From NCBI GenBank assembly GCA_011525915.1, contig WYBM01000081.1, positions 1 through 63,436 on the forward strand: a DNA stretch of 63,436 nt, in the 5' to 3' direction. This document shows, piece after piece, positions 32,590-41,884 of this stretch. The notes under the pieces were generated by a model, which saw nothing but the letters and a program-made list of their open reading frames with translations, was not told where the DNA came from and did no database searches. Numbering within the stretch: the stretch's first letter is position 1; every line of letters starts with the position of its first letter. This DNA is from Ardenticatenaceae bacterium (GTDB lineage Bacteria > Chloroflexota > Anaerolineae > Promineifilales > Promineifilaceae). Position numbers and translations under genes: made by a program.

Positions 32590-34531
32590 GAGGGCCTGGC
32601 GGCGAGGTGCCCTGGTTGTGGTTTTGCTGCTGGCGTTTGGGCTGCGCTTTCACCGGCTGGCTGCCCAATCTTTTTGGAATGATGAGGGGAACAGCGCCCG
32701 CCTGAGTGAACGGCCGTTGGCCCTGATCATTGAGGGCACAGCCAGCGATATTCACCCACCACTTTACTACCTGCTTTTACATGGCTGGCGCGACCTGGCC
32801 GGAGCTTCAGAATTTGGGCTGCGGGCCTTTTCGGCGTTTGCCGGCGTGCTGACCGTGGCGATGATGGTACCCCTTGCCAGGGCGCTCTGCCCGCCTGGCC
32901 AGATGAAGGCCGTTTCAGTGGCAAAAGAGAAAAAAGCCAATGACTTGTCCCTGGTCATTGTGGCTGCATTGCTCACGGCCGTAAATCCGGCGCTTGTCTA
33001 TTACAGCCAGGAAACACGTATGTATGCCTTGTTGGGGCTGCTGGCGGTGCTGTCAACATGGTGTCTGCTCCGCTGGCATCGGGCCCAAGTTTGCTGGATG
33101 AACACCGGCCAACACCGAAACCATGCCCTGGCATGGGCAGCCGCCTATACTCTTTGTCTTGCTGCCGGATTGTACACACACTACTTTTTCCCGGCTGTAC
33201 TTGCGGCTCACACCCTGGTTATCTTCACCTGGCTCCTGCGCTCTGCCAGGCATCATTTTTTGCGCCTGGTTCTTACGTGGATGTTTATGATGTTGGCCAC
33301 CCTTCTGCTGTATGCCCCCTGGCTGCCTATTGCCGGGCAGCAGTTTGGGGCGGATGACCTGGGGGTGCGGGGAGCGTGGGTGCCATTTTTATTCACGGCC
33401 GTAGGCTGGATGAGCTTTGGCGGCACTATTGCTTTAGAAACGGTGACGTGGGCTGTGGGGCTGGTGATCGTGGTGTTGGTTTGGGGAATATGGCCGGGCC
33501 GGCGCCCTTCGGTTGTAATGTTTAGCTGCCTTCTGACACCTGTCTTGTTGATGTATGTCGCCGGCACAGTACAGCCTGAATTTTTTAAGTTTTTGTTGGT
33601 GGCCGTGCCTTTTTTGTGCCTGTGGCTGGCCACGGCCGTGGCCCCTGGCCGGTGGAGATGGCCGCAGGTTATCGCTGCGGGCTTGCTGCTGGTGGCTGCC
33701 CCTGTTGGCGCCGCTCAGTCGCTGCAAAACCTGTATACCAATCCTGCCTATGCCCGTACCGATTACCGGGCCATGGCCGCCCGCATTAAGGCAGAAGGTC
33801 ACCCCAATGCGGGCGTGATCCTAAATGCGGCCAACCAGTGGGAGGCGTTCACGTATTATTTCCCTGACGAGTCAGCAGTATACCCCTTACCCAAAGGAAG
33901 GAGCCGGCCCAGACCAGAAGTTATTGACGCTGCCCTGAGCCAGATTGCCAGTAAACATACCCGGCTGTATGCTATTTTTTGGGGCGAAGCCCAGCGTGAC
34001 CCGGAACGGCTGATTGAACGCTGGCTGGATGAGCATGCTTTTAAGGCCACCGATGATTGGTATGGCGATGTGCGCTTTGTAACTTATGCGGTACCCCAGG
34101 CCGGGGCTGCAGAGATAGAGAATGTAGTAAATAATACCTTTGGTGAGCATATTACCTTAAACGGTTATGCCTTAAACGAGGCAGCGTTACGGCCGGGGGA
34201 TATTTTGCAGGTGACGTTGTTCTGGCAAACGGCCGTGCCGCTGACCCAACGGTACAAAGTATTTTTGCATCTTGTGGGCCCTGATGGTCAGATGGCCGCC
34301 CAACATGACGGCGAACCCGGTGGTGGCCTGAACTTAACCACCGTCTGGCCTCCTGGGACGCAGATCGTTGATAATCATGGTCTCTTACTGCCTGCCAACT
34401 TGCCCGCTGGTGATTACACCCTCTTCCTTGGCCTTTATGAACTGGCTGACCCTATGGCCCGGCTGTTAACAGAAATCGACACAGGGCAGTTAGATGCGCT
34501 GCCATTGGCTATCATTCAGGTGATAGACTAA
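32579..34531 (+). CDS. Membrane glycosyltransferase, GT39/ArnT-like (GT-C fold)
   Basis: About 650 aa from the TTG at 32579, which overlaps the glycosidase gene by 11 bp. A longer frame from 32477 would add 34 residues that are merely another reading of the glycosidase end. It has roughly ten membrane helices. The first loop carries the GT-C acidic motif (QSFWNDEGNSARL) and the following IHPPLYYLLLHGWR matches polyprenyl-phosphate-dependent transferases; YYSQETRMYAL is also family-typical. The C-terminal ~140 residues form an extracytoplasmic beta domain (LNGYALNEAALRPGDILQVTLFW … LPAGDYTLFLGLYE). It probably transfers a sugar from a lipid carrier to an outside acceptor. Confidence 0.85.
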   Translation: MKRKRAWRRGALVVVLLLAFGLRFHRLAAQSFWNDEGNSARLSERPLALIIEGTASDIHPPLYYLLLHGWRDLAGASEFGLRAFSAFAGVLTVAMMVPLARALCPPGQMKAVSVAKEKKANDLSLVIVAALLTAVNPALVYYSQETRMYALLGLLAVLSTWCLLRWHRAQVCWMNTGQHRNHALAWAAAYTLCLAAGLYTHYFFPAVLAAHTLVIFTWLLRSARHHFLRLVLTWMFMMLATLLLYAPWLPIAGQQFGADDLGVRGAWVPFLFTAVGWMSFGGTIALETVTWAVGLVIVVLVWGIWPGRRPSVVMFSCLLTPVLLMYVAGTVQPEFFKFLLVAVPFLCLWLATAVAPGRWRWPQVIAAGLLLVAAPVGAAQSLQNLYTNPAYARTDYRAMAARIKAEGHPNAGVILNAANQWEAFTYYFPDESAVYPLPKGRSRPRPEVIDAALSQIASKHTRLYAIFWGEAQRDPERLIERWLDEHAFKATDDWYGDVRFVTYAVPQAGAAEIENVVNNTFGEHITLNGYALNEAALRPGDILQVTLFWQTAVPLTQRYKVFLHLVGPDGQMAAQHDGEPGGGLNLTTVWPPGTQIVDNHGLLLPANLPAGDYTLFLGLYELADPMARLLTEIDTGQLDALPLAIIQVID

Positions 34532-34822
34532 ACTTGATCGAAAATAGGGTAACCTCCCCCAAAACTTGCCACTTACGCTAGTATTCCTTACCTGGCATCC
34601 CTATTAAGGAACCTGATGGGTTGGCACGTCACCACGCCTCATATATAGATAGGGAGGAATACCCAATGGAATAATACCGGGCTACAACAGAGCGGCATGA
34701 CCTATTGGTACTGGTTTTCCTAGTACGCCGGTACTGAACGCGTGGGGTGATTCTGCGGTAAGATGGAAATAATCTAATAGAAGAGGCTTTCCCGGACACG
34801 CCCTTCGTGTATTATAAAAGCG
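34532..34822. promoter_or_regulatory. Leader region with a two-part stem upstream of a sensor kinase
   Basis: 291 bp without genes. GTATTCCT (34581-34588) and CCCTAT (34599-34604) pair with ATAGGG (34649-34654) and AGGAATAC (34655-34662), giving a 14-bp stem with a 10-nt internal loop on the left and a 44-nt apical region. A second weaker hairpin (GTACT … AGTAC, about 34711-34726) follows. I do not recognise a known riboswitch. Confidence 0.4.
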
Positions 34823-37057
34823 ATGCAACTACACAATTTTTCCCACAAACTCTGGTATTGGCTGATACGGCCGTCGCCTGACTTACCTCTTGTAGAACAA
34901 ACTAAAGCTACCTTGCTGGCTTCGTTTCTGGTACTCACCATCACTGTGGCTATTGCCGTAAATCTGTTGGCCACCTGGATTATACCGTCAGAAATGTTAA
35001 CCCTGGAGACACCAAAAGTCTTATTCCTGTCGGCATTGATATTAATTCCCTATGGATTGAGCCGAACCAAATATTATCACCTTGGCAGCTTTTTGACGGT
35101 CTTTATGCTGCTTGGTAATGTTTATTTTGTAGCCTTTACCAGTGACACATCCTACTTATATTATCTACTAATGCCCCTTTTTGCCAGCAGCATTTTCCTT
35201 TCAGTGAAAGCAACCGTGCTGGTGATCTTACTCAACGTGGTTTTTCTTTTTTCACTGGCCGTTTCTGCTGATTCCGCAAGCCAAAAAGACGCTGTACAGG
35301 CCGCCCTTTTTGTCATATTCATATCCTTTGTCACGATTTTGGTTGCTTATTACCGTTCACGGGAAGAAGTGATTCGTCACCGGGAATTGGAGCAGTGGGT
35401 GACAGAACGTACCGTAGAGTTATTGGTGGCTAACAAATCTCTTCAGCAAGAAATTATAGAACGGGAACAGGCAGAGGCGGCTTTGTTGTCTAGTGAGGCC
35501 AGGTTCCGTGCCCTGACTGAATTAACAACGGCTGCTATCTTTATTTACGATTCAGCGGGTCTTATATACGTTAACCCCGCAGCTCAGACAATAACTGGTT
35601 ACTCCCAAGAAGAGCTTTTAGAACTCTCATTTGCAGCACTTGTTCACCCAGATGTATCAGATGACCTGCAGGCCTTGACCAATACCTGGAACCAGGTGAA
35701 AGAGCAATCGTTTAATTTTGAAGTAAAGCTGCTGACAAAGTCTAACCAGACAAAGTGGGTAGATGTGACCATTGGCTCAGTAGAGTATGAAGGGGAAGAA
35801 GTGGTATTAGGCACGGCATTTGATATTACACAGCGAAAACAGGCAGAAGAAGCGCTCGAATATGCCCGGCAAGTGTCTGAAATTTTACGAGATGCTAATC
35901 TGGCCTTGACCCGTTCGCTGGATTTAGAGATTGTGCTAAGCACGTTGTTGGATTATCTGGCTGAGTTAATACCCTATGACAGCGGTAATGTGATGCTGCG
36001 ACAGGGCGAACATCAGGTGAAAATTGCGGCCATGCATGGGTACGACCCCTGGGTTGATCCTGATCAGATGTGCCAGGCAAACTTTGATCTGAGAGAGTAT
36101 GCTTCATTTAACATATTGGTGAGATCAAAACAAAGTTTGCTCGTTTCTGACGTAGCGGCATTCCCAGGGTGGGTCTGCTGGGAAGATGGCAAAGGGGATT
36201 ATGTCAAGAGTTGGTTGGGCGTACCTTTGATTGCCGGTGGTGAGGTGATCGGCCTCTATTCGCTGGATAAAGGGGAGGCTGGTTTTTTTACGCAGGAGCA
36301 TTTGTTATTGGCGGAAACATTGGCAGCCCAGGCCGCGGTAGCCATCCAAAATGCCGCGCTTTTTAAGCAGGTGCGCGACGGCCGTGAACAACTGCGTCAC
36401 CTCACCCAACAAATTGTCACTGTCCAGGAAGAAGAGCGCCGCTGGGTTTCCCGTGAACTGCATGATGAAGCCGGGCAGGCGCTGACCGCTCTGAAGTTTA
36501 GCCTGGCCATGATTCTGGCCAAATTACCAGCGAATGGGGACCAGCCCGGGACCGACAATGGTTTACACCAACATGTAAATTCGGCTGTGGCTTTGTGTGA
36601 ATCCACCATGCACCAGATCAGACAGGTGGCCCACTTGCTGCGGCCAGCGGCTATAGATGATCTTGGTTTACAGCCGGCGCTGGCCGGTTTTTGCCGGGAC
36701 TTTGCCGACCATACGTCTCTGACCATTTCTTTTACAGGCATTGAGCCACCCACGCTGCCAGACGCGGTTAACATCACCCTGTACCGCTTTTTGCAAGAAG
36801 CACTGACCAATATTGCCAGGCACGCCGATGCCACGGCCGTTCATGTCAACCTCTGGTTTGATGAATCGTCGGTCTACCTGTCAGTGGAGGATAACGGCCG
36901 TGGTTTTACCATACCTGTTGAAGTGGGCCGGGCCAAACCCAACGGCGGCATTGGCCTCTCTGGTATGCAAGAACGGTTGCAGCTTGTAGGCGGCACTTTG
37001 CAAATATACTCTCCCCCCGAGGGAGGCAGCAGCCTGACGGCCCGTGTGCCCTGGTAA
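34823..37057 (+). CDS. Sensor histidine kinase with membrane, PAS, GAF and HisKA_3 domains
   Basis: 744 aa. Five or six membrane helices (about residues 28-185) are followed by a short coiled coil (RHRELEQWVTERTVELLVANKSLQQEI). A PAS domain lies at about 228-345 (ALTELTTAAIFIYDSAGLIYVNPAAQTITGYSQEELL), a GAF domain at about 360-520 (LTRSLDLEIVLSTLLDYLAELIPYDSGNVML), then HisKA_3 with the phosphoacceptor His in ERRWVSRELHDEAGQALTALK. HATPase_c follows (LQEALTNIARHADA; VEDNGRGF; GGIGLSGMQERL). It pairs with the response regulator 30 bp downstream. No ligand can be named. Confidence 0.94.
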   Translation: MQLHNFSHKLWYWLIRPSPDLPLVEQTKATLLASFLVLTITVAIAVNLLATWIIPSEMLTLETPKVLFLSALILIPYGLSRTKYYHLGSFLTVFMLLGNVYFVAFTSDTSYLYYLLMPLFASSIFLSVKATVLVILLNVVFLFSLAVSADSASQKDAVQAALFVIFISFVTILVAYYRSREEVIRHRELEQWVTERTVELLVANKSLQQEIIEREQAEAALLSSEARFRALTELTTAAIFIYDSAGLIYVNPAAQTITGYSQEELLELSFAALVHPDVSDDLQALTNTWNQVKEQSFNFEVKLLTKSNQTKWVDVTIGSVEYEGEEVVLGTAFDITQRKQAEEALEYARQVSEILRDANLALTRSLDLEIVLSTLLDYLAELIPYDSGNVMLRQGEHQVKIAAMHGYDPWVDPDQMCQANFDLREYASFNILVRSKQSLLVSDVAAFPGWVCWEDGKGDYVKSWLGVPLIAGGEVIGLYSLDKGEAGFFTQEHLLLAETLAAQAAVAIQNAALFKQVRDGREQLRHLTQQIVTVQEEERRWVSRELHDEAGQALTALKFSLAMILAKLPANGDQPGTDNGLHQHVNSAVALCESTMHQIRQVAHLLRPAAIDDLGLQPALAGFCRDFADHTSLTISFTGIEPPTLPDAVNITLYRFLQEALTNIARHADATAVHVNLWFDESSVYLSVEDNGRGFTIPVEVGRAKPNGGIGLSGMQERLQLVGGTLQIYSPPEGGSSLTARVPW

Positions 37058-37087
37058 GGAGGGGCGCTAAAAACGAAGGAGGCCCTG

Positions 37088-37723
37088 ATGAATATGATTC
37101 GTGTCGTACTGGCAGAAGATCACCACGTCGTCAGAGCCGCGGTGGCTGAATTCTTGAACAAAGAGCCCGATATGCAGGTGGTGGGGCAGGTGGCCGAAGG
37201 TGGCCTGGTTTTGTTGGATGCTGTTAGCAAGTGGCAGCCAGATGTCCTGGTGTTAGATGCCCATATGCCGGGGCACCGGATCGTGGAGACAGCCCAAATT
37301 CTTCATGTCCGTTTCCCAGATGTACATATATTGGTCTTGTCTGCCTATGATCGCCAGGAATACATTGAAGGGTTGTTAAAGGTAGGGGCCGTGGGGTATG
37401 TGTTAAAGGATGATTCGCCAGATACCCTGCCCCAGGCCGTCCGTGCCGCGGCCAAGGGCCAGCAGTGGCTCTCGCCCAAAGTGGCTGCGGTATTACTCAG
37501 AAATGTACGTCACGAGAGTGAACTAGATGCATTGGGGTTGACGCCACGTGAACAAGAGATACTCAAACTCATGGCTGCCGGCTGTCGCAATGATGAAATT
37601 GCCACCAGGCTGGTTATTTCCCAACAAACTGTCAAAAACCACGTGCGCAATATCTATGGCAAGTTAGGTGTAGAGACACGGGTGGAAGCGGTATTGTATG
37701 CTTTAAACCATAACCTGGTGTAA
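37088..37723 (+). CDS. NarL/FixJ-type response regulator
   Basis: 211 aa. Receiver domain with Asp57 as phosphoacceptor (PDVLVLDAHMPG), acidic pocket EDH at 10-12 and the conserved Lys in GYVLKDDSPD. A LuxR-type DNA-binding domain lies at about 148-205 (LGLTPREQEILKLMAAGCRNDEIATRLVISQQTVKNHVRNIYGKLGV). A strong ribosome-binding site (AAGGAGG) precedes the ATG. It is the partner of the kinase immediately upstream. Its stop is one base from the stop of the convergent desulfhydrase-like gene, so there is no room for a terminator between them. Confidence 0.94.
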   Translation: MNMIRVVLAEDHHVVRAAVAEFLNKEPDMQVVGQVAEGGLVLLDAVSKWQPDVLVLDAHMPGHRIVETAQILHVRFPDVHILVLSAYDRQEYIEGLLKVGAVGYVLKDDSPDTLPQAVRAAAKGQQWLSPKVAAVLLRNVRHESELDALGLTPREQEILKLMAAGCRNDEIATRLVISQQTVKNHVRNIYGKLGVETRVEAVLYALNHNLV

Positions 37724-37724
37724 G

Positions 37725-38699
37725 TTATAGTTTATCGGCAAAGGCCGGCAGCGCGGCCGCCCCTCCCGTGTGCCAGAAAAGCACCGATTGCCCGCGTGTA
37801 AAAGCGCCCCAGCGAATGAGATCGATCAGGCCGGCCATGGCTCGGCCGGTGTAAACAGGATCTAATAAAACACCTTCTAATTGGGCCACCATGCGCAGTG
37901 CTTCCCGTTCAGCTTCGCCTACCACCGCATAACCACCGCCAATATAATCGTCGTTGACTTCAACCAGGCTGGCCACGGCCGTGGTCCCCAGACCCAAATG
38001 TGTGGCTGTAGCCGTGGCCAGCGCCGCAACTTGCATATGTAAGTCGTCGGCCGGATGATCAATGCTGATGCCTAATATGTGGCCATGAAAGTCATAGACC
38101 CTGGCTCCCAAGACCAGCCCCGCCTGCGTGCCGCCGCTGCTGCTGCCCATCACAATAAAATCAATATTAATGCCCATTGCGGCCAGTTGGCCGGTCAGCT
38201 CGGCCATAGCCAAAACGTAACCCGTAGCGCCTAACACGTTTGAGCCTCCCAGCGGAATGACGTAAGGTTTACGCCCCATGGTCTCTACCTCGGTGACAAC
38301 TTCTGGCACAACCTGGTTACGTTCACGTTCCCCTGTCCAGTAGAGATGGGCGCCTAAAAGCTGGTTCAACAGCAGGTTGCCGGTGATATGGAGTGGTGGC
38401 TGGCCGCGCAGTACCAAACTGCAGCCCAGGCCATATCTGGCGGCAGCGGCGGCGGTCTGGCGGCAGTGGTTGCTTTGTGCTGCCCCGGTGGTGATCAGGT
38501 GGTCACAGCCGTGTGCCAGGGCATCGGCCACCAGGAATTCCAGTTTGCGCGTTTTGTTGCCGCCGGTGGCCAACCCGGTTTGGTCATCCCGTTTGATGTA
38601 GATATCTGGCCCCCCCAGATGTTTGGTGAGGCGTTCCAGCTTTTCCAGTGGCGTGGGCAGATGGGCAAACGCCAGTCGGTTAGGGTAGTTGGGTTTCAT
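37725..38699 (-). CDS. PLP-dependent D-cysteine desulfhydrase / ACC-deaminase-like enzyme
   Basis: 324 aa, fold-type II PLP enzyme. The PLP lysine is in ATGGNKTRKLEFL, followed by TGAAQSNHCRQTAAAAARYGL, the signature shared by D-cysteine desulfhydrase and 1-aminocyclopropane-1-carboxylate deaminase. Glycine-rich PLP-phosphate loops (GSSSGGTQAGL) and the C-terminal DPVYTGRAMAGLIDL are present. The two activities cannot be told apart from these motifs; D-cysteine desulfhydrase (pyruvate, sulfide and ammonia from D-cysteine) is the commoner assignment. No transporter gene such as those of the E. coli locus is nearby. Confidence 0.88.
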   Translation of the reverse strand: MKPNYPNRLAFAHLPTPLEKLERLTKHLGGPDIYIKRDDQTGLATGGNKTRKLEFLVADALAHGCDHLITTGAAQSNHCRQTAAAAARYGLGCSLVLRGQPPLHITGNLLLNQLLGAHLYWTGERERNQVVPEVVTEVETMGRKPYVIPLGGSNVLGATGYVLAMAELTGQLAAMGINIDFIVMGSSSGGTQAGLVLGARVYDFHGHILGISIDHPADDLHMQVAALATATATHLGLGTTAVASLVEVNDDYIGGGYAVVGEAEREALRMVAQLEGVLLDPVYTGRAMAGLIDLIRWGAFTRGQSVLFWHTGGAAALPAFADKL

Positions 38700-38755
38700 A
38701 GTATGAATTATACAAAGGTGTAACGCCCTGCCAAAAGTGCGTTATGCCCGAATTG

Positions 38756-40519
38756 TCAGGGACGCCCGATCACCGGCAAGTAAAGTGCCCATTGTGTCCG
38801 AATATAATGAGGCCGGGTGATAATGTCGCTGCCATCTGGCCCACTGACCGTAAGCGTTACAGTAAAGCTGCCAGGTATCGTGTACGTATGCGTGGGATGC
38901 AGCAAGGAGCTAATTTGCCCATCACCAAAATCCCAGGTGGCGGTCAGGCTTTCGCCAACAGAGAGGTTGGTAAATTGTACCGTAAGCGGGGGGGGGCCAG
39001 CCGTAGGCACGGCCGTAAAATCTGCGGCTACGGTGTTGGTCACCGTTACTGCAAAGCTGGAAAAGTAGGCGTCGTAATCACCACTATGGGTGATAGCAAA
39101 GGCATTGGCGGCAATAGGAAAATCAGCCGAGCGCGTAGACCCCACCACGTAAACCCACTGGTTGGCATCATAGGCAATACTGGTGCCCAGGTCCCAATCG
39201 CTGCCCCCCAAAAATGTGCCGTATTCAAGCTGGCGGCCCGTGGGGTTTAATACAGCCACAAAGGCGCTTTGCCCGCCGGGAAGCCCTGGCAGCAGCGCAT
39301 TAGTGGTGGTGGGGAAGTCAGTAGACCAGGTGGTGCCCGCCGCCCACAAGTTACGGTTGTCATCCAGGGTGATATCATTTATCTGGTCATCACCGCTGCC
39401 GCCCAGGAATGTACTGTAACTCAACGCGGTGCCATCTGGGTTCACTCTGGCTGCAAAGCCGTCACCGCCTCCGGCAAACTCGGTATCGTAAGCGTCGGTG
39501 GTTGTGGGGAAGTCAAAAGAACGGGTCTGGCCCCCGACATACGCAAAACCGGCGCCATCCGTTTGCAAGCCAAACCCACGGTCTTCACCGCTCCCTCCCA
39601 GATAGGTGGCGTAATTAAGAGCAGGTGTGGTTGTGTTGATTTTTACCAGGAAAGCGTCAAAATCGCCGTGGTGAGCTGGACCAAAAACGCCAGTGGTGGT
39701 GATAAAGTTGGTGGAATTGGTCCAGCCGGTGAGGTGTACATTGTTGTTGCTGTCCAGGGCCACGGCCTTTCCTTCATCCTGGCCACTGCCGCCCAAAAGG
39801 GATGCATGCAGCACGGCCGTGCCCGTTGCATCTAACACCAGCAAAAAAGCGTCTCGTGCGCCGCTGTGTTGGTTGTTGACGGTGCTGGTGCTGGTGACAA
39901 AATCCGTAGAAAAGGTACCGCCGGTGACGTAAGCATTACCGGCGCTATCAAGGGCCACGGCCGTAGCCCTGTCCAGGTCTGAACCGCCTAAAAACGTACA
40001 ATAGGCTACACCGCTGCCATCGGGCAGCACCTTAAATAAAAAGCCGTCGCCAGAATCGTTGTAGGTGGTGTCATACCCCGGCACATTGCCGAACAATGAG
40101 CAAAAATCATCGGAGGCCGTATTGCCCACCACATAGGCATGCCCCTGGGCATCAACCGCAATGCCATCAGCTTCATCTAAGGCCTGAAACACCTGTGTGT
40201 AAAGCCATAAGATGTATTCTGCCTGGCTGCCGTCATTGTTAAATTTGGCCACAAATGCGTCAATACCATGAGCGGCTGACGGTTGTAAGGGTAGGGGGAG
40301 GGTGCCGGTGGGAAAGTTGAGGGATTCGCTGCGGCCGACAATATAGACGCCGCCCTCGTGGTCCACGGCCAGATGACGGCCGTAATCTGGCAGGTCACCA
40401 CCCAAAAAGGTACCATGCACGGTGGGTAGTCCGGCCAGGACGGCCGTCAGTGTACCTATGGTTGAGAAGGCCAGTACCGTGACAAAGAACAGTATGAGAC
40501 TTCGACGAATCATGATCAC
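38756..40519 (-). CDS. Secreted SBBP beta-propeller protein with PKD domain
   Basis: 587 aa. A signal peptide (residues 1-30) is followed by eight or so SBBP-type blades, each with 'Y[ST]TFLGGS..D....' and 'D..GN.YV.G.T.S.DFP' words (GTFLGGSDWDLGTSIAYDANQWVYVVGSTRSADFPI). A PKD domain at about 495-575 follows (DFTAVPTAGPPPLTVQFTNLSVG … ATWDFGDGQISSLLHPTHTYTIPGSFTVTLTV). The chain ends in ALYLPVIGRP, a hydrophobic-Pro-basic tail that also ends the divergently transcribed neighbour. Likely an extracellular or surface protein; ligand unknown. Confidence 0.88.
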   Translation of the reverse strand: MIMIRRSLILFFVTVLAFSTIGTLTAVLAGLPTVHGTFLGGDLPDYGRHLAVDHEGGVYIVGRSESLNFPTGTLPLPLQPSAAHGIDAFVAKFNNDGSQAEYILWLYTQVFQALDEADGIAVDAQGHAYVVGNTASDDFCSLFGNVPGYDTTYNDSGDGFLFKVLPDGSGVAYCTFLGGSDLDRATAVALDSAGNAYVTGGTFSTDFVTSTSTVNNQHSGARDAFLLVLDATGTAVLHASLLGGSGQDEGKAVALDSNNNVHLTGWTNSTNFITTTGVFGPAHHGDFDAFLVKINTTTPALNYATYLGGSGEDRGFGLQTDGAGFAYVGGQTRSFDFPTTTDAYDTEFAGGGDGFAARVNPDGTALSYSTFLGGSGDDQINDITLDDNRNLWAAGTTWSTDFPTTTNALLPGLPGGQSAFVAVLNPTGRQLEYGTFLGGSDWDLGTSIAYDANQWVYVVGSTRSADFPIAANAFAITHSGDYDAYFSSFAVTVTNTVAADFTAVPTAGPPPLTVQFTNLSVGESLTATWDFGDGQISSLLHPTHTYTIPGSFTVTLTVSGPDGSDIITRPHYIRTQWALYLPVIGRP

Positions 40520-40592
40520 TCCTTTTTGCTAAACTCTCGGAAAGACACATAATTGTATGTCACTCTAGTAATTCTGTTAAAAGGAGTTCCTT

Positions 40593-41873
40593 GTGTTGAA
40601 ATATTTTTCCCGACTATGCATTCTGACAGCCGTTATGTTGGTTACGTTAGTAGCCTTGTTTCAACAGCACCGGCTGCTGGCTAAGAGCGTTGGCGGTGGT
40701 ACGGCCGCGCCCTGCCTCAACGGCCAGGCCGGTGGTTATCCCTGTAACCGCGTAGACCTGCTCTCCTTCATGCCCCAAGCGGAACTGGGGGCTACCATGA
40801 CCAACACCAAGGTGGCGAACCTTTGGGGCTGGACAGACTCCGAAACCGGTAAAGAGTATGTGCTGTTGGGTTTGGAAGAAGGCACCGCCTTTGTAGACGT
40901 CAGCCAACCGCTGACCCCTACCTATTTGGGCCTGCTGCCCACCCATATGTTGACAGCCCCTCTCTCAGTTTACCGGGATATGAAAGTCTACCAAAATTAC
41001 GCCTTTATTGTTGGCGATTCGCCCAGCGAAAACGGTATGCAGGTTTTTGACCTGACCAGCCTGCGAGGCATTACCACCCCTATGACGTTCACAGAGTCGG
41101 CCCATTATGACGGCTTTGCCGACGGGCACAATATCTTTATTCATGAAGATACTGGCTACGCTTACGTTGCCCGGCGCAGCAGCGGCTATTGTTCCACTGG
41201 GGTAACGATGGTCAACATTCAAGACCCCCTCAACCCTACCGATGCCGGCTGTTTTGCTGACGGTGGTGTGGCCTCAGATGTCAGCTGTGTGTTATATCAC
41301 GGTCCGGATGCTGATTACCAGGGGCATGAAATTTGCCTGATTGCCAGCGATGATAACCTAGTCGTATGGAATGTCCCTGATTCCATATCCCCCACCCTGG
41401 CGATGCTCACCTACCCCAATGCCGAACGTATTCACGGCGCCTGGTTTACCGAAGATCACCGTTATTTCCTGTCTGTAGACATGGATGATGAACATCATCA
41501 TGGCCTGAATACACGCATCTTCATTTGGGATGCCTCTGATCTGGACAATATCCCTACCACACCCGTTATTTACACTGGTCCCACCACGGGCAGCGACCAC
41601 AATGTCTGGGTGCGTGGGAATTTTGCCTACATCGGCAATTTAAGTGCGGGCTTGCGTATTTTAGATTTACGCCATATTGCGGATGGGCAGTTGACACAGG
41701 CTGCCTATTTTGATGAGTATCCCGCCAGTAATGCCCCCGGCCATTTGCACGGTGCCTGGGCCGTTTATCCGTATTTTGAGAGTGGTGTGGTGGCCATGAG
41801 TGACCGGGAAACGGGCTTGTTTTTGTTACGGCCGTTGCTAGAGCAGCTGTTTTTACCGGCTGTCAGCAGGTGA
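40593..41873 (+). CDS. Secreted choice-of-anchor B / LVIVD-repeat protein
   Basis: 426 aa, with a signal peptide at residues 1-30. The body matches the choice-of-anchor B domain: NVDLLS-like start (CNRVDLLSFMPQAELG), NLWGWTDSETGKEYVLLGLEEGTAFVDVSQPLTPTYLGLLPT, then HYDGFADGHNIFIHEDTGYAYVARRS, and SDHNVWVRGNFAYIGNLSAGLRILDL. Such proteins fold as a propeller and carry variable C-terminal sorting signals. Here the end is QLFLPAVSR, like the tail of the divergent SBBP protein. The start is GTG at 40593 with AAGGAG upstream; TTG at 40596 is an alternative. Confidence 0.85.
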   Translation: MLKYFSRLCILTAVMLVTLVALFQQHRLLAKSVGGGTAAPCLNGQAGGYPCNRVDLLSFMPQAELGATMTNTKVANLWGWTDSETGKEYVLLGLEEGTAFVDVSQPLTPTYLGLLPTHMLTAPLSVYRDMKVYQNYAFIVGDSPSENGMQVFDLTSLRGITTPMTFTESAHYDGFADGHNIFIHEDTGYAYVARRSSGYCSTGVTMVNIQDPLNPTDAGCFADGGVASDVSCVLYHGPDADYQGHEICLIASDDNLVVWNVPDSISPTLAMLTYPNAERIHGAWFTEDHRYFLSVDMDDEHHHGLNTRIFIWDASDLDNIPTTPVIYTGPTTGSDHNVWVRGNFAYIGNLSAGLRILDLRHIADGQLTQAAYFDEYPASNAPGHLHGAWAVYPYFESGVVAMSDRETGLFLLRPLLEQLFLPAVSR

Positions 41874-41884
41874 GAGCAGCGTGT

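Noticed and set aside
7003..38000. Phage or plasmid origin of the window
   Set aside because: No integrase, capsid, replication or partition genes are present; gene content is chromosomal housekeeping plus accessory genes.
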